Virus record (IMG/VR): IMGVR_UViG_3300031521_000097 | Coordinates: 1-51,433 of that record | Strand: one strand, 5' to 3' | Length of the DNA stretch: 51,433 nucleotides | Source: a virus | In this document: positions 6,770-13,088 of the stretch, in pieces | Layout: the number at the start of each line of letters is the position of its first letter | Position numbering within the stretch: position 1 is the first letter of the stretch | Notes under the pieces: model-generated | Told to the model about the DNA's origin: nothing | Seen by the model: the letters and a program-made list of their open reading frames with translations, nothing else | The model's database searches: none | Program-made: the position numbers and the translations under genes

Positions 6770-7093
6770 CTATTTTTTCGGTCTGAAGGGAAGTGTCCGC
6801 ATCTCGATCGGTCTGCCGCATTCTTCGGCTTCAAATATGCCGATATCCATTCCGTGTGAAATTCCGAGGTCGGTATAAACAACCGTTTTGTCGCAAAGTT
6901 TCCCGAATGCCAGACCTGCTTCGATCCCGAGCTTCCGCTGCCTGGGGTCGTTGTCGTCGAGTACCTGGGTGTATAGGAGGTGGCTTAAAAATGGGGATTC
7001 TCCCCTGTTCAAACTGTCGAGCATGCATTCCCGGGCGTATGCTTTGTTTTTTATTTGGTCGCCTGAAAAAGGCGTTTCGATAATGACGTTCAT
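6770..7093 (-). CDS. DUF7768-type phage protein
   Basis: The pattern is clear: TPFSGDQIKNKAYAREC, SPFLSHLLYTQVLDD, RKLGIEAGLAFGKLCD, VVYTDLGISHGMDIG. This family (DUF7768) is frequent in phages. It resembles nucleoside 2-deoxyribosyltransferase-like folds, with a Ser and acidic residues in the right places, but no activity is established as far as I know. It would fit nucleotide or base modification. Confidence 0.8.
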   Translation of the reverse strand: MNVIIETPFSGDQIKNKAYARECMLDSLNRGESPFLSHLLYTQVLDDNDPRQRKLGIEAGLAFGKLCDKTVVYTDLGISHGMDIGIFEAEECGRPIEMRTLPFRPKK

Positions 7094-7191
7094 TTCGTTG
7101 TGTGTTTTGTTGCTCTGAATAAATTCTTAAAGGCCCAGATCAAAAAGGTGGCGTTAAAAATTACCGCGATGCAAATAATTGCTATTTTCAT
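7090..7191 (-). CDS. Tiny single-span membrane protein, 33 aa
   Basis: MKIAIICIAVIFNATFLIW, then AFKNLFRATKHTTK: one hydrophobic helix and a basic tail. The ATG at 7191 lies just after the upstream stop (7193), and its own stop overlaps the next start in ATGA (7090-7093). These tight joins on both sides support it despite the length. Confidence 0.6.
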   Translation of the reverse strand: MKIAIICIAVIFNATFLIWAFKNLFRATKHTTK

Positions 7192-7192
7192 T

Positions 7193-7435
7193 TTATGCTT
7201 TTTTAAATGCTTTTTCACACTTGTAGCACCCGACGCTGGTGTTCATCCAATGCTCGCAATCCCGGAATTCTACCCGATTGCATTGTGGTGTTATAAATGG
7301 GACGGTTCTTTTTGGCTCTCCGCCTTCGAGCTGGTTGATGTACTCTTCTTGGCGGATGACATAGGTTGCGAGTTTTTGCTCATAATCGGTCTTAGCCTCC
7401 GCGATAACGTTTTTACTGATTTTTGGTCGATCCAT
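7193..7435 (-). CDS. Hypothetical protein with CxxC, 80 aa
   Basis: A helical N-terminus (NVIAEAKTDYEQKLATYV) is followed by a short segment with CNRVEFRDCEHW and CYKCEK near the end, a likely zinc site. No family is recognised. The CA-rich leader before the ATG supports the start. Confidence 0.68.
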   Translation of the reverse strand: MDRPKISKNVIAEAKTDYEQKLATYVIRQEEYINQLEGGEPKRTVPFITPQCNRVEFRDCEHWMNTSVGCYKCEKAFKKA

Positions 7436-7547
7436 TTTGCTGTTGTTTGTGTGTTGATGTAATCCTGTGCCAATGCTTGATTTTTAAAAACTGAGCCGTG
7501 TGGCATCGCGGCGCAGTTTCCGTTTTTTAGGTGCTTGATCCACATTT

Positions 7548-7937
7548 TCAGTATGCTTTCCCGTGTTTGCGTGGTCTGGTGGCGTTGTATTTTAGTTTTT
7601 GGGTGATGTGCCATTCCAGATCGATTTTCTTAAATGCGGCGTAATCCAACAGGCGGATGATAGTGTCGGCAATTTCATCTTCGTGAGTGTCTTTCGTGGT
7701 TTTTTCAAATATTTCCATCACGTAAGGCTCGGCAAAATTGAAACCATCCCTTCTGTATGCCTGTCCTGCCCAGCAATATTTGTCTTTTCTGTCCGCCTCC
7801 AGTGCTTCTGATAATTCTGAAACCACCAGCATCAAAAGTGTGCCGGTTTCGCGTGGCTGGTCATAAAATCCTTTTTCGATGGCTGCTGCGTGGATCTGCT
7901 CCGAGGCTTCATTCAGTCCTTTTAGTAATTCTTTCAT
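7548..7937 (-). CDS. MazG-like nucleotide pyrophosphohydrolase
   Basis: 129 residues of an all-helical MazG-type fold. SELSEALEADRK holds the ExxE motif, and EDEIADTIIRLLDYA supplies the second acidic motif (ExxxD) for the Mg2+ ions. MazG enzymes hydrolyse (d)NTPs or ppGpp-like nucleotides. Phage copies may adjust the nucleotide pool or the host stringent response. The leader ACACAACAACGAA before the ATG matches that of the HTH gene at 17848-18144. Confidence 0.87.
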   Translation of the reverse strand: MKELLKGLNEASEQIHAAAIEKGFYDQPRETGTLLMLVVSELSEALEADRKDKYCWAGQAYRRDGFNFAEPYVMEIFEKTTKDTHEDEIADTIIRLLDYAAFKKIDLEWHITQKLKYNATRPRKHGKAY

Positions 7938-7961
7938 TTCGTTGTTGTGTGTAAATGTTTA

Positions 7962-8216
7962 TTAATCAACATATCGTGTAACTCTTCTCATTTTTGGCTC
8001 CGCTACCCATCGACCGAATTGGCGAATATAAAACGGCGGCGATCCTAAAACGAGGACGTTGTCTCCTGTTTGCTTCATCCGATCGGTTCGCATTGTTCGC
8101 GTTCCTCCTGGGACCTGGCAGTCGACTCCTGCTTTGAATCCCATCTCTCTGGCTTCGGCGATCCGGTCGATAATCTTGTCGGCTCTGTCAATGATCGCGG
8201 CGGTTTCTTTGCTCAT
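7962..8216 (-). CDS. Hypothetical protein, 84 aa
   Basis: Start ATG 8216 (ATGA overlap with the upstream gene). An N-terminal helix (ETAAIIDRADKIIDRIAEA) is followed by a beta-rich, basic tail (PPFYIRQFGRWVAEPKMRR). No family is recognised. The open frame upstream of 8216 is shadow of the next gene. Confidence 0.68.
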   Translation of the reverse strand: MSKETAAIIDRADKIIDRIAEAREMGFKAGVDCQVPGGTRTMRTDRMKQTGDNVLVLGSPPFYIRQFGRWVAEPKMRRVTRYVD

Positions 8217-8371
8217 GGCTTTGCGTTTTTGAGTTTGTCCTTTTCGATCTTGGCGTCGGCCTCTGTGATGAATGGTCCAGCGATCTTTTCGTGCTTCTTT
8301 TGTCCGGGATGGGTCGTTGTGACAAACCATCCGTTCCAGAATTCCTCGGTGATGTTTTCTGTTTTGGTCAT
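8213..8371 (-). CDS. Hypothetical protein, 52 aa
   Basis: Begins MTKTENITEEFWNGWFVTTT and ends KDKLKNAKP. It looks like a short beta-sheet domain (WFVTTTHPG, IAGPFITEADA), similar in layout to small phage proteins that follow a common EFWNGWFV pattern. Start ATG 8371; the stop overlaps the next ATG at 8216. Confidence 0.62.
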   Translation of the reverse strand: MTKTENITEEFWNGWFVTTTHPGQKKHEKIAGPFITEADAKIEKDKLKNAKP

Positions 8372-8374
8372 GGC

Positions 8375-8587
8375 TTAAAATGGTAAATCATCACCTTCTG
8401 GTCTGCAGTCCTCGATTTTGAATTTGGAAAGCTCGACCGATTTTATAGAGCAGAGGACGTATGCTTTGCTTCCTGTCATTTCTGCCAGCCTTTTGGCTTC
8501 GGTTTCTGCACCCTCGATGGTGCTGTGTCTGAACACTGGGTTGTTTGCTCCTTCTACCCAGACCATGTAAAATGTTTGCTTTATCAT
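8375..8587 (-). CDS. Small protein with an SSB-type C-terminal tip, 70 aa
   Basis: The N-terminal part, MIKQTFYMVWVEG then AETEAKRLAEMTG, is a small alpha/beta unit. The protein ends EGDDLPF, the same acidic tip that ends the phage SSB. The last 18 bases of the two genes (GATGATTTACCATTTTAA) are identical although the rest is unrelated. The SSB tip is the docking site for SSB-binding proteins, so this protein may compete with SSB or be recruited by its partners. Start ATG 8587. Confidence 0.72.
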   Translation of the reverse strand: MIKQTFYMVWVEGANNPVFRHSTIEGAETEAKRLAEMTGSKAYVLCSIKSVELSKFKIEDCRPEGDDLPF

Positions 8588-8615
8588 TGTGTTGTTTTTA
8601 GTTGTTGTGTATGAA

Positions 8616-8831
8616 TTAAATATTTGCTGCTTTGATAAAAATGGGACACGCATCCTGGTTTGCTTTTATCTTTAATTTCCCGTTGCAGGTAAGTTTACTT
8701 TTTCGGGTACCACAATAAAAAAAATAGGATCCGCCACAGGCATGTCTTTCGCAATGCTGGCAGTTCTTGCAGCGATGTGTCGATCTGACTTTGTGCTGCT
8801 GGATGTCCTCGAGGGTGAATAATGGCTTCAT
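8616..8831 (-). CDS. Cys-rich zinc-finger-like protein, 71 aa
   Basis: CKNCQHCERHACGG is followed by YFFYCGTRKSKLTC and ACPIF: seven Cys that suit one or two zinc sites. No family is recognised. It lies directly downstream of the helicase loader and may be an accessory of it. Confidence 0.7.
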   Translation of the reverse strand: MKPLFTLEDIQQHKVRSTHRCKNCQHCERHACGGSYFFYCGTRKSKLTCNGKLKIKANQDACPIFIKAANI

Positions 8832-8835
8832 GTCG

Positions 8836-9426
8836 TTATTTTCTGAGGCTTTCGCCGGTGAATTTGATTCTGGTTGTTGTTGAGATTATCCGCTCCATTA
8901 CCCGGGTACCATATTTTTCGATTAACTCGTCGTTGTTTAGGTTTGTGGAGATGATTATTAATTTACCTTTCTTTTCCACGTCATCCATAATTTCTGAAAA
9001 TGCAGACCGTCGGTTTCCGTAGCTGTTTGCGATGTCCTCCGTTCCTACGTCGTCGATTGAAATTATCGGTCTGGTTAAAACCTCATCGATGTTTTTGTTG
9101 ACTTCGCTCATCGAATAAACGGAGACTACTTTGCGGCAATATTTGAGCAGGATGGCTGGGATAACAAATCGGCCCAGCAGGGATTTTCCAAGTCCACAAT
9201 TTCCGTACATGAACAGGCCCCGGCCCTGTGTGTTCTGCATCCAATCTGACACCTTGTCGTATTCTGGTTTCCAGATCGCTTTTATTTCTTCAAATCTCAA
9301 AAAGTAGTTAAGCGCATTCTGCATGATCTCTTTTGAATTCTCAACTCGCAGCGATGTTTTCTCTTTTGGCAGCGGCATCCCGTGTGCCCTCATTTCTTCA
9401 ATTATCGAATCAAAATCTTGGATCAT
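8836..9426 (-). CDS. DnaC-like helicase loader (AAA+ ATPase)
   Basis: I start at MIQDFDSI (ATG 9426); the frame is open to 9561 but upstream of 9426 it overlaps the initiator. The 196-residue protein has Walker A GNCGLGKSLL (about residue 75), Walker B PIISIDDVG (about 120), and a sensor-1-type IIISTNLN. This is the DnaC/IstB-type AAA+ fold that loads the replicative helicase at the origin. It probably loads the host DnaB, since no phage helicase is visible in the window. The start overlaps the upstream stop at 9410 by 17 bases. Confidence 0.9.
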   Translation of the reverse strand: MIQDFDSIIEEMRAHGMPLPKEKTSLRVENSKEIMQNALNYFLRFEEIKAIWKPEYDKVSDWMQNTQGRGLFMYGNCGLGKSLLGRFVIPAILLKYCRKVVSVYSMSEVNKNIDEVLTRPIISIDDVGTEDIANSYGNRRSAFSEIMDDVEKKGKLIIISTNLNNDELIEKYGTRVMERIISTTTRIKFTGESLRK

Positions 9427-10207
9427 GTTGTAATTCTTTGGTTTTAAATGATGTTGCTGGGTGGAATGCTTGATTGTTTGTTTTGGTTCCAATTGTGAAT
9501 GGCTTAAAAACTTGATTTGATTTTTGCTTGATCGCGTTGGATAGTGTTTTCTGCCAATCATTCACAACCGTTTTTTTATCTTTCTTTTTATGCTCCCATC
9601 CGTCTTTTGTGGCCCAGAAAGAACTGACCGCTTGTTTCAATGTCAGGATAATGTTTAGGTTTGGGTTGTATTCTTGCTGTTGGTTTATGAATTCTGCATT
9701 CTCAATCAGCTCGGCGTATGCTGCATTTAATTCTGATAAATAAATTTCTAAAGAGTCTCTCCATTCCACCCCATCTAATATTATTAACTTATTAACTTCT
9801 TCTTCTTCTTTAATAGGGGTCGCTGGCGTATTTTTTACGTTTCGTTTGCGTTTCGCTGGCGTATCGCTATCGTTTCGGTATCCCTGGTAAGTGTCGTAAT
9901 TACAAATAGTTATCCGTGTCGTTTTTTGTAATTTTTCTTGAAGAATCATTTCATTTTCAATTAATAACTGAAAAAATCTTTTTACGCGGCTTTTATCCCA
10001 ATTAAAAATCCGACCCCAAGAATCCAGCGACATAACGGATTGGCCTTTTTTGCATTCGATTTTATTGTTCCCTACGCTCCATGATGAATCTTCAAAATTT
10101 ACGTTTAGGAGCATGTCCTCCCATGCTTCGCGTCTTGTATGTGGCTTGTTTGTCCTATACAAAAAATTGTCGTATGACTTCCGGTGTAGCTTAATCCATC
10201 CGATCAT
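9410..10207 (-). CDS. Replication initiator / replisome organizer
   Basis: 265 residues. The N-terminus is the winged-helix of phage replication proteins: MIGWIKLHRKSYDNFLYRTN, then KGQSVMSLDSWGRIFNWDKS and RVKRFFQLLIENEMI (recognition helix and wing). A flexible Lys/Thr/Pro-rich linker follows at about residues 115-140, then a helical C-terminal domain with FWATKDGWEHKKKDKK, the usual helicase-loader contact region (DnaD/DUF7833-like). The product probably binds the origin and recruits the DnaC-like loader encoded next. The linker DNA has iteron-like repeats, as in lambda O. Confidence 0.83.
   Translation of the reverse strand: MIGWIKLHRKSYDNFLYRTNKPHTRREAWEDMLLNVNFEDSSWSVGNNKIECKKGQSVMSLDSWGRIFNWDKSRVKRFFQLLIENEMILQEKLQKTTRITICNYDTYQGYRNDSDTPAKRKRNVKNTPATPIKEEEEVNKLIILDGVEWRDSLEIYLSELNAAYAELIENAEFINQQQEYNPNLNIILTLKQAVSSFWATKDGWEHKKKDKKTVVNDWQKTLSNAIKQKSNQVFKPFTIGTKTNNQAFHPATSFKTKELQHDPRF
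9770..9880. other. Candidate replication origin inside the initiator gene
   Basis: A 12-bp direct repeat TCGCTGGCGTAT lies at 9820-9831 and 9853-9864, 33 bp apart (three helical turns). CGTTTCG occurs at 9838, 9849 and 9871. An A+T-rich stretch with repeated TTATTAACT lies next to it at about 9770-9818. This is the pattern of iterons plus an unwinding element, as in lambda's ori inside gene O. The repeats also encode TPA twice in the protein linker, so a purely protein-level repeat cannot be excluded. Confidence 0.45.
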
Positions 10208-10210
10208 GGT

Positions 10211-10357
10211 TTATATTTTTACAAGTATCGCTCCCTTGACTGTCAGGGTTTTTAATTTTCCATCCTTTACCTGCAAGCAAACCCATGACCGAGTTTTCCC
10301 GACGAGCTTGGCGTATTCTGCCTGAGTGTATAAATCGTGTCTGATCTCTTTTGACAT
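10211..10357 (-). CDS. Small HTH protein, 48 aa
   Basis: Begins MSKEIRHDLYTQAEYAKLVG, then KTRSWVCLQVKDGKLKTLTV: a helix-turn-helix followed by a short wing, the form of small excisionase-like or MerR-type DNA-binding proteins. Start ATG 10357. It is the first gene of the replication block and lies downstream of the operator at 10428-10446, so it may regulate this block. Confidence 0.65.
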   Translation of the reverse strand: MSKEIRHDLYTQAEYAKLVGKTRSWVCLQVKDGKLKTLTVKGAILVKI

Positions 10358-10427
10358 GGTTTAAATTTTAGAGGTTTAAAAACCGGATTTTAACCCGGCT
10401 TAATTCCGGTGTAATTATAAACAAAAT

Positions 10428-10446
10428 GTGTTTGTAATGCAATCAC
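10428..10446. promoter_or_regulatory. 19-bp palindromic operator, copy 3
   Basis: GTGTTTGTAATGCAATCAC, 70 bases upstream of the ATG at 10357, in the 99-base gap between the exonuclease gene and the replication block. The gap also holds CCGG-rich repeats (10383-10410) that could form weak hairpins. I see no perfect -7 box. Confidence 0.65.
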
Positions 10447-10456
10447 TTTGTAATAT

Positions 10457-11032
10457 TTATTTTGCGGCTCTCAGGGCCTGTAAATCCTTGTAAAAACCCA
10501 GTTGAATGAGTTGTGCGACGATCATCGCTTCGTGTCTGGCATCATCGGCTCCCCTGTGTTTTTCGTTGTATGGTATATCCGGGAAGAAATAAGCGTATGC
10601 CTCCATGACTGATGGCCATTTATATTTGTCAAATTTCCCGGGCAGCTTGCAGATGTCGGTACTTAAAAGCATCGGGCAAGGCAGGAGCTTTGGAAACGTG
10701 AGCCCTCGGCTGTGGAGGAAGTTTATATCAAAAACCCGATTAAATGCGGTAGCTCCGTTGGTGTATTGGTTCACGATCAATTGGAAGGCGGCGGCTACCT
10801 CTTCGAATGGTGGAGCCTGTCGGAGTGCTTCTACTGTCAGATCGCTGTTCTTAAATATCCAAGAGTCGCGGTGCTTCGCTGTCAGTCCTGGCTCCCGGCA
10901 TAGGCTGCTGAAAACCTCGTTAATCTCCCAGGTCTGGACGTCCATTTCGACCGCTCCAATTTCGACGATCAGTCCGCCTTCGTTTTGAAATCCTGTTGTC
11001 TCGATGTCGAGTACTAATATTTTATTTTTCAT
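10457..11032 (-). CDS. DnaQ-like 3'-5' exonuclease
   Basis: 191 residues of a DEDDh exonuclease. Exo I is VLDIETTGF (residues about 6-14), Exo II is FNRVFDINFL (about 97), and Exo III is HRGADDARHEA (about 158), with H and D in place. It removes 3' ends in proofreading, repair or recombination. It is not fused to a polymerase and none is encoded here, so it probably works with the RecT/SbcC-like block just upstream. Confidence 0.93.
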   Translation of the reverse strand: MKNKILVLDIETTGFQNEGGLIVEIGAVEMDVQTWEINEVFSSLCREPGLTAKHRDSWIFKNSDLTVEALRQAPPFEEVAAAFQLIVNQYTNGATAFNRVFDINFLHSRGLTFPKLLPCPMLLSTDICKLPGKFDKYKWPSVMEAYAYFFPDIPYNEKHRGADDARHEAMIVAQLIQLGFYKDLQALRAAK

Positions 11033-11186
11033 TTAGTTGCTGCTTTTTTGCTTTGTGTAATTTTCCGATCGTTACTTTTGCTTTGCGCTTCAAATTAGCC
11101 GTTTTGTTGTCCGTCCCGGGCAATTGTGCCAATGCTTCAAGCAAAGGCTTTAATTCTGCCAGCGTGGCGTTGCTGATGGTGTACAT
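11022..11186 (-). CDS. Small basic protein, 54 aa
   Basis: Begins MYTISNATLAELKPLLEALA, followed by a Lys-rich helix (KRKAKVTIGKLHKAKKQQ). Its ATG (11186) overlaps the MBL gene stop, and its end overlaps the exonuclease ATG by 11 bases. Similar small basic proteins lie between these genes in related phages. Unknown role. Confidence 0.62.
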   Translation of the reverse strand: MYTISNATLAELKPLLEALAQLPGTDNKTANLKRKAKVTIGKLHKAKKQQLNEK

Positions 11187-11923
11187 CAGAATGGGTGCTT
11201 GTTAAATGGCAGCGTCATCCCCTTGTCTGCAATCATTACCGTTTTGCCGGTCAGGTCGTGGATCTCTCTTTGAAATCTGGCGGCGTCGCTGTTGCCATCC
11301 GATAGGTGAATCAAAACGATATTATTAACCGCTTTGAGGTCGTTGGCCTGAAGCATTGATTTAAGTGTTTCGATCTCCATGTGTGAGCTCCGGACCCGGG
11401 TTGCAATCGATGGGTGGATCTTCCCGGCGTTCAGTCGTTCCGTGATGATGTCGTCGGCGTAGTTGGCCTCGACCAGCAATTGGTTAAGGTTTGGAAATGT
11501 GTTAGCGACGTAGTAGCAATCGGTCATGAATAAGCAATTCCCCATCTCAGGGTGAGAAATGTAGAAACCGAACGGCTCGGCGCAGTCGTGTTTGACGGTG
11601 AATGGTGTTACCTTAAAATCTCCGACCTGGTATCTTTTCCCGTGTAATACCGGACACCAATGGTGCGATTCCAGTCCTGTTGCTTTAATGGTCCCGACTG
11701 AAGTAAAAACGTCGATTCCTGCTGCCATAACTTGACTGGCGTACTTTGCGTGATCTCCGTGTTCGTGTGTGATGCAGCATCCGACTATCTTGCTCAAATC
11801 AAAACCAAGCGCTTTTTTGACTTCGGTAAACCTCACCCCTGCTTCCAGGAGTAAGGTTTGGTTTTCTGCTTCGAATGCGTAGGCGTTTCCTGCGCTGGAG
11901 GATCCTATAACGTGGAGTTTCAT
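11186..11923 (-). CDS. MBL-fold metallo-hydrolase, probable nuclease
   Basis: 245 residues of the metallo-beta-lactamase fold. ITHEHGDH (about residue 51) is the HxHxDH metal motif; further His, Asp (FMTDCY, about 136) and a late HLSDGN supply the remaining ligands. It is closest to the YycJ/WalJ type of DNA exonuclease. Beside RecT and an SbcC-like ATPase it is a good candidate for the exonuclease that makes single strands for RecT. The start overlaps the recT stop by one base. Confidence 0.87.
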   Translation of the reverse strand: MKLHVIGSSSAGNAYAFEAENQTLLLEAGVRFTEVKKALGFDLSKIVGCCITHEHGDHAKYASQVMAAGIDVFTSVGTIKATGLESHHWCPVLHGKRYQVGDFKVTPFTVKHDCAEPFGFYISHPEMGNCLFMTDCYYVANTFPNLNQLLVEANYADDIITERLNAGKIHPSIATRVRSSHMEIETLKSMLQANDLKAVNNIVLIHLSDGNSDAARFQREIHDLTGKTVMIADKGMTLPFNKHPF

Positions 11924-12828
11924 TAAAATCCCGGGTTTGCTTTTTCTTTTACTACAACCTTTTCAGCTTCCGGGAATAATTCGGGGTTTATCCTTTCAGG
12001 TCGTTCGTTTCCGAGCTCCTTTGCTGGCTCCGGTTTATCGTCTTTATTGACCACCGCATCTTCGAAGGTCAGCGGATCAATGTTGGCGTTTTTGTCGACC
12101 ACCTCTTTTTCTAATTCTCTTTCTGTCCCCTCTTCTGGGTAAAGGTGCGAATCGTCCGAGGTGTTAATTATATCCTTTACCGCTCTTTGAACAACCGACT
12201 TGCAAGCCATCTCTTCTTTGAAGTTTTTGTGGGCTGGGCTGGTTCCGTTTGTTTGGCCCTGGTTCCATGCTTTCTGGATTTGGGCCATGTTCATTATTTT
12301 CACCTCTTTCGTGCCGTCGATCATTTCGGTGATGGCGTAGGCTCCGATGATCTTCGTATCGTCGATATTGTCCAGCTCCTGGGTGTGTTCGACAATCCTG
12401 CGGCGTCCTGTCTCGGCGTTGATTTCGTATTTGAAAACGTCGCCGGTGTAAATTACGTTTGAAACAACCGACTTAAGTCCGACCCTTTTGGCGATCGCGA
12501 TGCTTCCAAAATACGACCGTGAAAGCGTCAGTTTGCTTCCGTAGGCTATAAAATAGCATTGCTTTTTTAGTGGGCTCAATCCCTGGACCACCATATCGAG
12601 GAGGCAGCTCGCGATCGATGCTGTGGTGCAAACCGAAAGAACGGGCTTTTTGTCTTTGTCGACCGTCTCCTGCAGGATAATGTATGCCGATTTTAAAGCG
12701 TTTTCAGGTGAGTAATCCTTCGGCAATGTTAGCGCTCTTGTGCTCTGTAATTCCTTGATTCTCTCGAGGACGGTTGCTGTGATGTCCTTTTCTTTCAATG
12801 CCGGTACTGTTGCTGCTGGTGCTGTCAT
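11923..12828 (-). CDS. recT: RecT-family single-strand annealing recombinase
   Basis: 301 residues. The RecT core runs from about residue 25 to 235: LVQGLSPLKKQCYFIAYG (here VVQGLSPLKKQ), LTLSRSYFGSIAIAKRVG and EEMACKSVVQRAVKDI. A long acidic, Lys/Glu-rich tail (about residues 225-301) follows and may contact SSB or the nuclease. RecT pairs complementary single strands and drives phage recombination and end repair. It lies in an operon with the SbcC-like ATPase upstream and the MBL protein downstream. Confidence 0.95.
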   Translation of the reverse strand: MTAPAATVPALKEKDITATVLERIKELQSTRALTLPKDYSPENALKSAYIILQETVDKDKKPVLSVCTTASIASCLLDMVVQGLSPLKKQCYFIAYGSKLTLSRSYFGSIAIAKRVGLKSVVSNVIYTGDVFKYEINAETGRRRIVEHTQELDNIDDTKIIGAYAITEMIDGTKEVKIMNMAQIQKAWNQGQTNGTSPAHKNFKEEMACKSVVQRAVKDIINTSDDSHLYPEEGTERELEKEVVDKNANIDPLTFEDAVVNKDDKPEPAKELGNERPERINPELFPEAEKVVVKEKANPGF

Positions 12829-12854
12829 GATCTTAAAAAATTAATTATTTGTGA

Positions 12855-13079
12855 TTAAATTTCTGATATAATTGTTTCTATTCCTTTTTCGCATTTTTTG
12901 AGTGAATCAAAAATTTCCTGTTTCATGGTTTTAATAAGCTCTGTAATTTGAATCCCTTTGTTGCTGTTGGGTCCTATGCCAAGAACCGACAAAGTCATAT
13001 TTATCTCTCCAGTCGCTTTTTTAATAGATTTGATTTCCTCCCTGCACCTGTCAAGTGAATTGATTTGATCGTTTGTCAT
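12855..13079 (-). CDS. Hypothetical helical protein, 74 aa
   Basis: Mostly helical (DQINSLDRCREEIKSIKKA and ITELIKTMKQEIFDSLKKC), so probably an oligomeric or coiled-coil protein. No family is recognised. It lies between the SbcC-like gene and recT and is likely a co-factor of that block. Confidence 0.65.
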   Translation of the reverse strand: MTNDQINSLDRCREEIKSIKKATGEINMTLSVLGIGPNSNKGIQITELIKTMKQEIFDSLKKCEKGIETIISEI

Positions 13080-13088
13080 TTTCGTTTT

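Noticed and set aside
7291-7544. Open frame from ATG 7544 (starts MWIKHLKNGNCAAMPH) that begins just after the MazG stop
   Set aside because: It overlaps the CxxC gene at 7193-7435 by 145 bases and its last half looks like shadow of that gene. The 112-base gap at 7436-7547 might hold a shorter peptide, but nothing supports it.
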